From NCBI RefSeq assembly GCF_010183535.1, contig NC_071329.1, forward strand, positions 12,958,001 to 13,022,000: DNA of 64,000 nt, read 5' to 3'. Under the pieces are notes generated by a model. That model was not told where the DNA came from and did not search any database. It saw only the letters and a program-made list of their open reading frames with translations. A program made the translations under genes and the position numbers. Below, piece after piece: positions 39,615 to 50,419 of the stretch. The first letter of the stretch is position 1; every line of letters begins with the position of its first letter. The DNA comes from Caenorhabditis remanei. Taxonomy: Eukaryota > Nematoda > Chromadorea > Rhabditida > Rhabditidae.

Positions 39615-42263
39615 ATGGCATCTGCAATGAAGTTTCAGTACTACTCGAAGAAAGCCGCGGGAAAGACAATGTCCAACAGTGTGTGAGTTAACAGTTCCGG
39701 GGTTTTTTTTGGGGGAATTACTGTAAGAAAATCAGTGAATTTGATTGATTTTTAGAATCCTAAAGTCGTTAGAAAGGGTTTCATTGCCTTCCGTATGATA
39801 CACCACCATTCATTACCGTTGCAATTAGACATCAGTGTCATTTTCTAAACTACTTATCTGCAGAAATCATTCTTCTCCCTATCTATATTTCAGTTCTCTT
39901 TTAGTTATTGTCTAATCAGAAACCTAGAAATCGGATTCCAATTTTTATATTGATTCAGATTTTAATAAGCCACTAGGAGAATCTCGGGAGAGTCTATAAT
40001 GTGAAACTATGACAACTAGATGGGCATTTCTTTCGCAATAGATACAAAATAAAGTCTGAAACAACCTTTGGATCCTTTGATATTTCATGTAACCTGACAC
40101 TCGTTTTGTTTCCAATCTCGTCACTTTCTATTTATGTTTGCATAAAATATTTTTTAGTAAACGACACGTTTCATTTTAGACACTTCTGAGCGAGATCTTA
40201 GTTTAACGTTTGGAAGTATCTCGTAATGATCTTGTCAATCAATAATTTTCCAGCTCCATGTCTAGCGACACCCGTATGGAGGACTTCAAAAGAAGATTCC
40301 GTCGCAGTGGATCTCTTGGAATCCCATTTGTCCCAGAAGAAGACGTCAAGCAGGTCAGTTCCATCTCACTCTAATACAGGTTATTCAGTATTCCATTAGC
40401 TCTTCACCCCGACTCGCACCATCCGCAAGGAGCCATCAATCCGCGAGGGAGATGAGGATGAAGGCGTTCAAATCTTGACGATTATCGTCAAATCGAGCCG
40501 CGTCTCTGATGATATCTCCAAGATGATTGCGAATCTTCCGGATCATACCCGTGTCAAGCATCTGGAAACTCGCGATAGTCAGGATGGAAGTACTAAAACT
40601 ATGGATGTACTTCTGGAGATTGAACTCTTCCATTACTCGAAACAAGAGGCGATGGATTTGATGAGATTGAATGGATTGGATGTTCATGAAGTCTCTTTCA
40701 CTATTCGTCCAATTGACATCAAGGAACAATATACTGAACCAGGATCCGATGGTTTTTTGAAATCTGATAGATTCAGACGAGTAATTCTTGGTGTTTTCAG
40801 ATGCAACTACTGGATCCGAATGGTTCCCAAAGAGTATCTATGACTTGGATATCTGCGCCAAGAGAGTTATCATGTATGGTGCTGGATTGGATGCAGATCA
40901 TCCTGTGAGATACTAAATCCCTTTCGAAGTTTCTCTTCAACTGTAAAGTTACAGGGTTTCAAAGATACCGAGTATCGTCAACGTCGTATGATGTTTGCCG
41001 AGTTGGCTCTCCATTACAAGCAGTAATATTTCTTATCAAAAAGTTCTCACAAGCCACATTTTTTGTTTTCAGTGGAGAGCCGATTCCGAGAATCGAATAC
41101 ACGGATTCGGAGAGAAAAACATGGGGTGTTATTTACAGAAAGTTGCGCGAGTTGCACAAAAAGTGAGATCTCGTGAGAAAGTTGATTCTATTTTGATGTT
41201 TGATTTCAGACATGCATGTAAACAGTTTCTCGATAACTTTGAACTTTTGGAGAGACATTGTGGATACTCGGAGAACAATATTCCACAGTTGGAAGATATT
41301 TGCAAGTTCTTGAAAGGTATTAATAACGAAGTTGTATAAGGGAATAGTATAGTCCTTAGATCTAGTGAGAGAACACTATTTTCATATCAATAATTTATTT
41401 ATGTTTGAAAATAAACGATAGTATGCTCCTAATTTCCAGCCAAGACCGGTTTCCGTGTCCGTCCTGTCGCTGGATATCTCTCCGCTCGTGACTTCTTGGC
41501 CGGATTGGCTTATCGTGTATTCTTCTGCACCCAATACGTTCGCCATCATGCCGACCCATTCTACACTCCGGAACCGTAATATCTTATCGCGGAGCATTTA
41601 AACAAAAAAATTTTCCAGAGACACTGTTCACGAGCTAATGGGTCACATGGCGCTATTCGCTGACCCAGACTTTGCTCAATTCTCGCAAGAGATTGGGTTG
41701 GCTTCTTTGGGAGCATCAGAGGAGGACTTGAAGAAACTTGCAACGGTATCGACTCCCAGAGATAATACACAGCAGTTCTTAATTTCAGCTTTATTTCTTC
41801 TCGATCGAATTCGGATTGTCTTCTGATGATGCTGCCGACTCTCCAGTGAAGGAAACCGGATCAAACAATGAGAGATTCAAAGTTTATGGAGCTGGTCTTC
41901 TCAGTAGTGCTGGAGAGTTGCAACATGCCGTCGAGGGAAGTGCAACTATCATCCGTTTCGATCCAGATCGTGTCGTTGAACAAGAATGTCTTATCACCAC
42001 CTTCCAGTCTGCCTACTTCTACACTAGAAACTTTGAAGAAGCACAACAGAAATTGAGGTTGTTCTTCCCTTTATAAGAACCATAAAACAAAAAAGTTTTC
42101 CAGAATGTTCACCAACAACATGAAACGTCCATTTATTGTCCGTTACAACCCATACACTGAGAGCGTCGAAGTCCTCAACAACTCTCGTTCCATCATGTTG
42201 GCAGTTAACTCTCTCCGTTCAGACATCAACTTGCTCGCCGGAGCTCTTCACTACATTCTATAA
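39615..42263 (+). CDS. tph-1: Tryptophan hydroxylase, serotonin synthesis
   Basis: Exons 39615-39682, 40254-40353, 40400-40751, 40801-40904, 40955-41022, 41073-41162, 41210-41316, 41440-41575, 41619-41745, 41789-42057, 42104-42263; 526 aa, in phase throughout. The regulatory part has an ACT-like region ([20 protein letters not shown]). The catalytic domain has the iron ligands His346 and His351 in [18 protein letters not shown] and Glu391 in YFFSIEFGL, with the 40-residue gap typical of aromatic amino-acid hydroxylases. [20 protein letters not shown] lies in the pterin/substrate part. It hydroxylates tryptophan with tetrahydrobiopterin and O2, the rate-limiting step in serotonergic neurons. 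The start codon follows GTTTCAG directly, as in a trans-spliced gene. Intron 1 is 571 bp and may be regulatory. Confidence 0.95.
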
Positions 42264-42542
42264 ATATGTTTCCCCTTTGATTTTTGCTTCTTCTTCTCCT
42301 TTTTACCCTTTCTTTTCTCTAGATGCTTCCGCTTCTATTTTCAGAACATTCTCATTCATTACTAATTCTCCTCGCTTTCCGCTTCTTCGTCAGCTTTTTT
42401 CTCTTCCGCAATCACCAGAAATCAATCAAATGTTTCGCTTTTCTTTATTCTTTTTAAGTAGAAAATAAACGATAAATACACAAGCGATGGGAACAACTGC
42501 CAACAACGTCACAACCGTGGGAACAAAATTTCTCATTTCTTC
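42264..42542. other. Convergent 3' region of tph-1 and the ShKT gene
   Basis: A plus-strand AATAAA is at about 42463. The minus-strand gene ends at 42543, so the two 3' UTRs lie tail to tail in under 300 bp. Confidence 0.55.
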
Positions 42543-44201
42543 TCAATTCGGTCCAACACAAAGACAAGTTCGACGGCAGAACAGGAACATTGTTGGTTTA
42601 TGAGTTCCGCAGAGACCACCGGCTGCCCAAAGCTGAAAAATTAAATGACTGGATTTCAGAAATAATAACTTTACATTTAATTAAATCGAGAGAAATGATC
42701 TCAGAATATCTATATACAGAAAATTCCAATTTATACAGTACAATCTAATTCTCAAAATAAAATAAAAACATTGCCTACCTTACATATCTTCCCTTTATCA
42801 TCTTCCTCCTCATCACAGTTCATCTCGAACTTTTTCCCTGAAATTGATAGATGATATTCGAGAGATAAGAGGTCAAAAAGTTCTCACAAACTACAGGTTT
42901 CTTGTTTTCTCTGACATGTCTGACGGGTGTTTTCTCCTCTTCTTCTGAAGAATCATCGTTGTTTTCCTCATCATCTTCTTCTTCCCCTAATTCGACAGAC
43001 ACTTCTATCGTCCCTTTTTTGACTCCAGCTATAAAAAAGAAGATATACCAGAGAACAGAAAAGCTTCTTCATTGACTCAAAACTCACCTTGAACTACAAC
43101 TGAGTCATCATCAACTCTATGAAGTTCCTTCACATGAATACACGTCTTCTTTTGAGATTCTGTTGTCGTCGTTGTCTTGAGTTGAGTTGTCGTAGAAGGA
43201 GAACTTGTAGTCGTGGGAGCGGAAGTTGTGGTTGTTGTGATGCCTATAAAATATGTCTACATGAAAACGAAGAAGAAAACGAACTTCTTGATGAAATTTC
43301 ATTTGTTGTTCCCATATCTTTGATGAATATTTTCTTGTCGAACAACTTGTCGAAATCGAAAACATCTTCTTCTCCAACAGTGTCCTCTTGAAGTTCTGAC
43401 ATCACAGTTGCTGAAAAGTCAGAAGAATCAGAAGAATCAGAAAAATCATAGATTGAACACCAAAAAGTAAATAAAGAAGAAACGAACTGGCTGGAGACGT
43501 GATATAGTAGTCGTTTGTACTGTTTATAGTTGTCTTTTTCACGAGATCTTTCACATCAACATTCTCTTCTTTTTCAAGTATATCAGCCTTCTGGAATTCC
43601 TCCAAATCATCACTTGGTTCTGGCAGAATGTCATCAATATCAATCTAGAAGTGATCAGTTATTGTTTTTTTAATAAATAAAAACAACTAACTGTAACTGT
43701 AACTTCGTCATCATAAGGTATTGAAGTAGTCAAGTTTTGAAAACTAGTACTAACTGGAGGTGTCAATGTTGAAGGTTCTGAATTTTCGGGTGGTCTTATT
43801 GATGGTGGAGCCACTTGTGCAGATGGTGGTGCAACTGGAAGACTCGCAGGAGGTTGTGGTTCTTCTGTTGTCTTCGGAACGAATTGCAAACCAATTGGTA
43901 ATGGAGGAGGCTCCGGAATAGTGTCCTCTAATCTGACAGATGAGTCAATGGTTGGTATGAAATCATCTGTAATTCAAAAAGGTTGAATTAGTCATTATCA
44001 AAGCGGAACAATACCAAACTCGTCAACAGGTTCTTGAGCTTTTTCTGGTGCTGCATCACCACTGACTTTCCTGAGATGATCTAGAAATAGACATTAAAGT
44101 TTCACTAAACTCATAAAAGACTGAAAATGTGTACCTTGTGCTATAACAGAATATAAAACAAACAACGCTGTTAGCAAGAGTCGAATCATCGGAATGACCA
44201 T
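42543..44201 (-). CDS. Secreted acidic/Thr-rich protein with C-terminal ShKT-like domain
   Basis: Exons (minus) 44201-44135, 44080-44015, 43966-43692, 43644-43488, 43410-43285, 43243-43088, 43028-42888, 42837-42779, 42632-42543; phases agree, 378 aa. Signal peptide MIRLLLTALFVLYSVIA. The body is a Pro-rich segment (PQPPASLPVAPPSAQVAPPS), an acidic segment, a Thr-rich segment (STTTQLKTTTTT) and another acidic run. The C-terminus (NCDEEEDDKGKICKLWAAGG, then LCGTHK...CRRTCLCVG) has the six-Cys spacing with W-x5-C and CxxTCxxC of ShK-type domains, common in secreted nematode proteins. These domains are not in themselves toxins. Extracellular or cuticle-associated location is inferred; partners unknown. 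Two donors are GTTCGT, which is unusual. Confidence 0.75.
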
Positions 44202-44679
44202 TCGACGCTTTTGGTATTGTGTCTTTGTAGTTGGTTTGCATTCAAAAAGCTAATAGATTCAAGATGGTTTCGATGGTTTTTTTGTTATAAGTGGCAATTG
44301 AGTGGATGTATGTTGTTGCGCATAATTGGTATCCAACTAGTTAACGAAGAGAGACTATTGAAGACGAAGAGACGCAGAAGACTCAAGTTCTAGGAGAGGA
44401 AATGGAACTGATACAGTGGTTTTCTTTTGTTTTTTCGTTGTCTGGAATGTGAAAGAGAGAATATATCCAAAAATACACATTTATTTGTTCCAAATCATAT
44501 ATATATATATTTATATGTCAAGCAATTGATACATGTCAGCTATTCCATTAAACCGGAACTTGTCAAGTCAACAGGTGGGAGAATACATAGAACTTCCGAG
44601 AGAACCGTAATAAGGGTGTATGCACACAAAAATAAGTTATTGTGACGTGGAATATTGATGGAAAATGAGGAGAAAATGT
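44202..44679. other. Intergenic DNA between two minus-strand genes
   Basis: Upstream region of the ShKT gene and 3' region of the Ser-rich gene. Contains an (AT)n microsatellite at about 44499-44512. No other feature seen. Confidence 0.5.
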
Positions 44680-45098
44680 TTAACTGAAAGTGACTGTCCG
44701 GTTGGATGCAACAGTTGCCGGTCTGCGAACTTCGTCTGATTTCTTCCGAAGTTGCTCAAGTGAAGTCATCGAACGAAGCGATGATCCGTGATAGACAAGA
44801 TGTGACACATTATCTTCGTATGAGCGGAGGATTTCCTGAAAGAATATTTCGGTTTAAAATTGAGATTAAATTTCCAACACCGTACCCTGTATGGATCCTC
44901 GTCTAAAGAAGTCTGTTGTGGAGTTGTTGCCGTCGATGAAGTGGTCGATGAAGCAGATGAAAAACTCTCTGTCGACGACGAGTCGTTTGATCTAAAATGC
45001 ATGAATCAAGAACATTCGAAAATAATGAAAATGACTCACCGTTTGCCGAGTAGTTTGTGCGAAATTGAGCGAGACAGTTTCTTAAGTGGGTTATGCAT
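44680..45098 (-). CDS. Small Ser/Thr-rich basic protein, unknown family
   Basis: Exons (minus) 45098-45040, 44991-44886, 44835-44680; phases agree, 106 aa. The ATG follows TTTCCAG directly, so it is either trans-spliced there or is the first codon of an internal exon of a longer isoform. The sequence starts MHNPLKKLSRSISHKLLGKR (basic), then has a Ser/Thr run (SSSTESFSSASSTTSSTATT) and ends with LEQLRKKSDEVRRP and SNRTVTFS. No signal peptide, membrane segment or known domain. It could be a phosphorylated cytosolic or nuclear protein; function unknown. Confidence 0.6.
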
Positions 45099-46994
45099 CT
45101 GGAAATTTACTTTTATTAATTTAAGAAGTTTCAAAACCGGGTCATATGTTCAAGAAAAAGAGAAAAATTCAAAGAAAAAAGTTGTCGGGTGATAAAAATG
45201 AAAGAAGTGAAAGTGGTGGCATGAGACTATTTCAGCTGAAACTATTGATAAGTGAATGAAGACTTTTGTCAGAATTTTAGATAAGCGGACACGAAATTAT
45301 AATGTAAAAAGGTGTTTGGAAATAGTCTAGGAGAGAATAAAGTGACGTTGTCACGAGGAGACAAACCGTGATGATAGTGAGAGAAAAATGAGGTAAACTG
45401 GCGTCCGATCGCCGAAAAAAGGAGGTTCAGGGTCACAAAGTGACGGTATTTTTGGGTGTGTATTTGGAGGGAGAGGAATGAAAGAACACTTGCTGATAGA
45501 GTGAAAATGATAATAAGAGAAGAAAGAAGAAGAAAGAAGACGTTAATGGGTGGTTCTTTTCATTTGCTTCCATTTCCACAACGTCACGAAGTAGAAATAC
45601 GAGAAGCAATGTGAACATAGTAGTCGTCCCTGACCTTTCATCTCACTTCGCTTCGTTTTTTTTTGAAAATAAATACATAGCACGAAATTCTGAAAAGTGA
45701 CCGGAAGCATTTAGTCACGTGGCACAGAAGCTTTCTGAAGTGTTCTTATGACTCAGTCACACTTCTGGAACATTGTGTGAAACGTCTTCTTCTTTCGACT
45801 TGATAATTGAATCAAGACGGCGAGAGCGACGCCCAAAAATGACCGTTGAAAACATCGAAAATCATTAAATTAGTTGTTTTGTGTGTTGTGTTGGAAGGGG
45901 CCACAAAGAAGAATAGAACAACTGAAGAACACCGTATTCCTCCCTTCTCTTCTTTTTCTTTTTTTCTTTTTTAACGACTATCCCTCTCCCTTTTTTGAGA
46001 AGGAGCCATAGAGACATCACGGGATGATGGCTTTTGCTCTTTTTGCTCTTTTCTCCCTTGAAAGAAAGATGTCGTCGGTTTTCGCATTTTCAGAAGATTT
46101 ACGGGGCCGTCAACGGTGAGAAAATTCACGAATGCGAAGTGACTCGAAGGCGTGTGAAAAAACACTTTGCCGCGTGAATAATCGGTGTTTTCTGTTTCTC
46201 AACGATGAAAATGGGCACCGATCTCTTTTTCTTCAACAAAAGAAAAAAACGATTTGTTTTTCTGTTCTTTTTCTTGCAAAAAAAAGAAGAAGAAAGGTCT
46301 TGAACTTTGAACATTTGGACACTTAAAGAGTGTTGGATACCTACATTTTTAATGAAGAAGAAACAAAAGAAAAGTGGATGGAGAAGTGTTTGCAAACTGA
46401 ATAAGTTCTTCTCTTTCTTTTGTTTTGCTTACGTCATCCAGAGCAAACTAAAACAAAAAGAAGAGAAATTGTTAAGAAAAGGGTCTTCATCTTATTCAAT
46501 ATTAGTACTTTTTTCAAAATGAACTTACTATAGACAAAAAGAAATGAAACCCTTTTGTCGGTCACGCCATCAAGCAGCCTCAAGAAGCCTCCTGACTCAG
46601 TGTCAATTAGTATTTTCCCCTTTTGTCGCTAATCAGGAGGAGCCTCCGTGCTCGTCGTAAAAAAATGAGTACCCTTTCTCCTCATTTGGAAACAACACAT
46701 CATGAAGAAAAAAGGAGATTACAATAGAACAATTGAAGGGATTCCCGGTGGTAAGAATTGAAAGAAATGAAGTGAAAAGAGCCAACTAGTAGAGAATTAA
46801 ATGAAGAAATAATCTGTAGTTGAAATCCGATAATCGAGAAGGGCTAAGTAGAGGATTCAGAAGGATTCGAGGATTCGACAAGGCGGTTCCATCGTGGCGA
46901 CTCGACGTCACCAAGAGATTTATGGAGTGAAAGGAAACCGATTGGAAATAAAATGGCTCATAAACTCTTTTTAAAGCAGCAAAAGTTTTTTGAT
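45099..46994. other. Intergenic DNA left of the Gag-protease element
   Basis: No gene supported. Near 46580-46650 two GCCTCCTGA / TCAGGAGGAGCC blocks can pair as a hairpin with a loop of about 40 bp. Several A- and T-rich tracts give chance ORFs. It probably includes the promoter or 5' introns of the Ser-rich gene. Confidence 0.45.
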
Positions 46995-46999
46995 TGGTT

Positions 47000-47243
47000 A
47001 GTTATCTATTTCTATCACTTAGGACAGAAACAGACTTCGAGAACTAAGAACACCACTAAAACTTACAAGTCAAAGAGCGTTTATTCGTTGCCAAAAGCAA
47101 ACTTAGAACTGATTAATTAAAGAAAGTTCACTTTCACATCAGCCTTTGACGTGGCTTGGGTCGTCCAGATTCCACGTGCCTTTTCTCCTTTTGTTTCTTC
47201 TCTTCCAATGGGTTTCGAGAATGTAGAACTTCGGCGAAGCCAC
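47000..47243 (-). repeat. LTR of the Gag-protease element (3' LTR in coding sense)
   Basis: 244 bp, AGTTATCTATTTC...GGCGAAGCCAC. It is preceded by TSD TGGTT and followed by the polypurine tract. It also contains the end of the Gag-protease ORF (stop at 47117). Confidence 0.92.
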
Positions 47244-49939
47244 TTCCCCCTCCTCTCGGCGATCGGGCATCCTTTTCCGAGGTCTTTCTTCAATCCAGAT
47301 TGTGGTCTTCTGTCTGTGTTCTTCTCCCACTGACATCTGACTGAATGGCTCGGCAACGCATTGTGCAAGTACTTCTGTAGACCATCCAGCGACTTCCGAT
47401 GCCATTTCTCCAAGATCAATGGTGTCTTGTGATTTCCGACGGGCATCAACGGATCCACAACTTCCACGTTCGCTGATGTCTTCAGCCATTCCTTCCACTG
47501 TTTGGCCACCTTGTCGACGTCCCCGAGTTCACATTGTAGACTTCTCGGCATCATCCAGACTTTCTCCACTTCCTTCGCAACTGATTTTACGAACTCAACT
47601 CTCTTGCTGTTCTCATCCTCCTTATCAGTGTACTCAACAAGCACCACTGCCTCCTTCACTTCTCCCCAATCGAACTTCTGAGTCCACCCCGTTATCGTCT
47701 TATTACGATACTCGAGAACACCTGGCCCCCTCGCCTCCAATCTAGGTCCGATGACCGCCACACTCGCCCGAACCTTCACCTTCTTTCTTTCCTTCTCCTC
47801 CCCTTCCGACTTGAACACCTCTCCCACGTCACCCGTGCTTGCCCTTCTCCCCCTCTCTCCACGCACGGCAACGCTCTTGCACTGTATCCCTGATACCTCC
47901 GTCGGAACCTTCCGAAGTTTCTCTCCTGGTCTCTCCAGTTTCTTCTCACCTCCAATGAACTGTACTTCTGCCGAGTTCTCTTCGGCATTCACCAAACCAT
48001 ATGGATCTTTCCATTTCAGCTCAACGCCAATGCTCTCAAAAGCATTAGTTCCTATCAGTATCTTTTCCACCCAATTCTCAACCAACTGGAAAACCACTCT
48101 CACTTTCCGCCCTCTGACCACCATGGGAATTTTGATCTGCCCCCTGACTCTCATCTTAGAGTTTGACGCATTCAAAACTGTGAATGTCGGCTTCCCGAAC
48201 ACTTCAACTTCCTTTTCCCAGTCACGACACCCCGCCTTCAACCTCTCATAAGCAGTAGTCGATATCACCGATACGACTGCCCCACTATCAATGACAACCC
48301 GTCTCCGTTGTCCCAACATCTCCACCATTTCCACGGTTTCCACCCCAGCATTCTCGACAGTCCCCTCCTGGATCTGCACTTTATCGACTCTTTTCGATAC
48401 ACATTGCCAGGAACCATGTCCAATTCCTCCACAAGTGAAGCATTTCATTTTCGCTCCACTATCTCTTCTCTCCCCTACAGTTTTCCGGTCACCATCGTTA
48501 CTACCTTCAGGCGACCGACGACCATCACTGTTTCCCTGATCTCTCAATCTCCCCATTCTCTCTTTCTGCTTCCGCAGTTTCTCATTCTCCCTCTGGAGTA
48601 CAATATCCTTCAACTGGTCATACTGCGCCGCCAGTGGCAACTCCAACCGTTTAGCTACCAGCACCGACTGCAGCATGTCATCATCCTCCGTAGCTCTCAT
48701 CAACTTTGTCGTTCTCATCTGCGACAACGTCGCTTTCTCGACCTCGGGATACGCTTTTTTCGACCACTTCTCTACCTCCACCAGGTACTCCCACAACTTC
48801 TGTTCCGGAGCCCTCTGAAGGCGATCGAATTCATGCAAGGCCTCAGCCTTCGCATCCCCCTGTCTCTTCCGGAGTTTTCTCTCAAACTCCACAAACACCT
48901 CAGCAATCGGCCTCTCCTGCCTATCTCCCAGTGACTTGAACAACGACTTCGCTGCCCCCTTCAAGTATCTCTCCTCCAATATGGCTACTAGCTCATCATC
49001 CTCATCCGTAACCTGCTGGTACTTCAGCAAGAACGCTCTCTTGAACTCCTTGAAGTCCCCAGTACCGTCAAACGTTTTTGGCTCTGGCAACGCTGACGCC
49101 TTCATCATTCTCCCCATAGATGCCACCATTTCCATCATAACCTCGTTCCCCGCGCTATACCTGGAACTTCTGCCACTCTTCCAATCTTCACCCCAACTTC
49201 TTTCACTATCCGAGAATTTTCCACGCCTGCCATGCATCGAGAATTCGTCATCCGAATCCCTTGAGGACCACTTTCTGACCACCTCCAACCTCGAGGGCAC
49301 CGGAACTTCCTTAGTATCCTGTCCAACCTTCTTAGGCTCACTTTCCTGCTTTCTGAGCAGTCCTCTCAACTCGCTACTTGCCTCACGCTCCTCCTTTAGC
49401 GTCTTTTTGTACTTCGAGACAGCCTCCTCAGCCAATCTCTTCTCCTCTTTCAGCTTGTTCAATTCTCTAAACAACGTCTCTCTCTCCTCATTCCAAGCAT
49501 CTTGTAACAATGTCAACTCATCCTGGGCCTTGTTGGCATTCTCCACGATGCCACCTGGCACCATTTCTACACCTTTCTCACAGAGTTCACGCAACTCTTC
49601 TACCGTTTCCACTCCATTTTCCCTCATTACTCCAATAATCTCTAGCGGCCATCTCTCTCCGCCAAGCTCTTCAAATCGTTCTCGCAACTCACGACAGTAC
49701 TTTTTCACCGGCTCTACAAGCACTTCTGACTGTCTCTCATTGCCTTTGCACGCCGCCTTGAGTGCCTCATACATATCACTCTCCATACGACCCGAAGACT
49801 CCAAAAAGTCAGTGAATCCCTTAACCAACTTGCGTCTCTCCTTCAGTCTCACCTCGTTCATTTGGACAGCCCATGACTTATCGGAAGAAGTAACACTCGA
49901 GCTTCTCTTTTTAGTTCTCTCCGTACTGAACGACATCAC
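47117..49939 (-). CDS. gag-pr: Gag-protease polyprotein of the young LTR element
   Basis: 940 aa without interruption. N-terminal region with a coiled coil (ERETLFRELNKLKEEKRLAE), then a Gag capsid region (PEPKTFDGTGDFKEFKRAFL, ILEERYLKGAAKSLFKSLGD). One zinc knuckle, CFTCGGIGHGSWQC, and a retropepsin site RRRVVIDSGAVVSVISTTAYERL follow (Asp-Ser-Gly). After about 150 residues past the protease the sequence has no recognisable RT, RNase H or integrase motif and reads through the polypurine tract into the 3' LTR, ending KADVKVNFL. The frame therefore looks like an internal deletion derivative that kept an open reading frame to the LTR. It could form particles and package its RNA. Confidence 0.88.
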   Translation of the reverse strand: MMSFSTERTKKRSSSVTSSDKSWAVQMNEVRLKERRKLVKGFTDFLESSGRMESDMYEALKAACKGNERQSEVLVEPVKKYCRELRERFEELGGERWPLEIIGVMRENGVETVEELRELCEKGVEMVPGGIVENANKAQDELTLLQDAWNEERETLFRELNKLKEEKRLAEEAVSKYKKTLKEEREASSELRGLLRKQESEPKKVGQDTKEVPVPSRLEVVRKWSSRDSDDEFSMHGRRGKFSDSERSWGEDWKSGRSSRYSAGNEVMMEMVASMGRMMKASALPEPKTFDGTGDFKEFKRAFLLKYQQVTDEDDELVAILEERYLKGAAKSLFKSLGDRQERPIAEVFVEFERKLRKRQGDAKAEALHEFDRLQRAPEQKLWEYLVEVEKWSKKAYPEVEKATLSQMRTTKLMRATEDDDMLQSVLVAKRLELPLAAQYDQLKDIVLQRENEKLRKQKERMGRLRDQGNSDGRRSPEGSNDGDRKTVGERRDSGAKMKCFTCGGIGHGSWQCVSKRVDKVQIQEGTVENAGVETVEMVEMLGQRRRVVIDSGAVVSVISTTAYERLKAGCRDWEKEVEVFGKPTFTVLNASNSKMRVRGQIKIPMVVRGRKVRVVFQLVENWVEKILIGTNAFESIGVELKWKDPYGLVNAEENSAEVQFIGGEKKLERPGEKLRKVPTEVSGIQCKSVAVRGERGRRASTGDVGEVFKSEGEEKERKKVKVRASVAVIGPRLEARGPGVLEYRNKTITGWTQKFDWGEVKEAVVLVEYTDKEDENSKRVEFVKSVAKEVEKVWMMPRSLQCELGDVDKVAKQWKEWLKTSANVEVVDPLMPVGNHKTPLILEKWHRKSLDGLQKYLHNALPSHSVRCQWEKNTDRRPQSGLKKDLGKGCPIAERRGKWLRRSSTFSKPIGREETKGEKARGIWTTQATSKADVKVNFL

Positions 49940-50170
49940 CGTCTCTCACCACCGTCTCACCAATATCACACCAAAGTATCTCACCACGGTCTCACCGTTT
50001 TTTATTTGTCCGACTCTTCGATCTTCGATCTCCGAGACAGGAACAGTACGTTCGCTGATATTTAGTCAACGAGAGGAAATAGTTCTAATAGCGAAGGAGC
50101 TCGGATCAGGTCTTATCACCTTCACCAGCGTCTGACTTCTACTACTACAACTAATTTGGTTCGGCCCCCA

Positions 50171-50414
50171 AGTTATCTATTTCTATCACTTAGGACAGAA
50201 ACAGACTTCGAGAACTAAGAACACCACTAAAACTTACAAGTCAAAGAGCGTTTATTCGTTGCCAAAAGCAAACTTAGAACTGATTAATTAAAGAAAGTTC
50301 ACTTTCACATCAGCCTTTGACGTGGCTTGGGTCGTCCAGATTCCACGTGCCTTTTCTCCTTTTGTTTCTTCTCTTCCAATGGGTTTCGAGAATGTAGAAC
50401 TTCGGCGAAGCCAC
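50171..50414 (-). repeat. LTR of the Gag-protease element (5' LTR in coding sense)
   Basis: 244 bp, by eye identical to 47000-47243. It is followed on the plus strand by TSD TGGTT and flanked on the inner side by the putative primer-binding site. Confidence 0.92.
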
Positions 50415-50419
50415 TGGTT

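Larger units (their letters stand above)
46995..50419 (-). mobile_element. Non-autonomous LTR retrotransposon carrying only Gag and protease
   Basis: 244-bp LTRs at 47000-47243 and 50171-50414 read as identical. The 5-bp target duplication TGGTT is at 46995-46999 and 50415-50419. On the minus strand a polypurine tract (GAGAGGAGGGGGAA) precedes the 3' LTR and a primer-binding-like TGGGGGCCGAACC follows the 5' LTR. The 2.9 kb interior has a single long ORF (940 aa) with Gag and retropepsin but no reverse transcriptase, RNase H or integrase. The Gag/zinc knuckle/protease order suggests a Ty3/gypsy relative. Identical LTRs mean a very recent insertion that must have used enzymes from another element. 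Confidence 0.9.

Noticed and set aside
46580..46650. Hairpin with GCCTCCTGA / TCAGGAGGAGCC as a possible non-coding RNA or terminator
   Set aside because: A single imperfect stem in an intergenic region with a long loop; no supporting context.
48936..50135. 399-aa plus-strand ORF opposite the Gag-protease gene
   Set aside because: It is the antisense shadow of the minus-strand Gag coiled-coil region, Ser/Leu-rich, with no domain, while the minus frame has clear Gag, knuckle and protease motifs.
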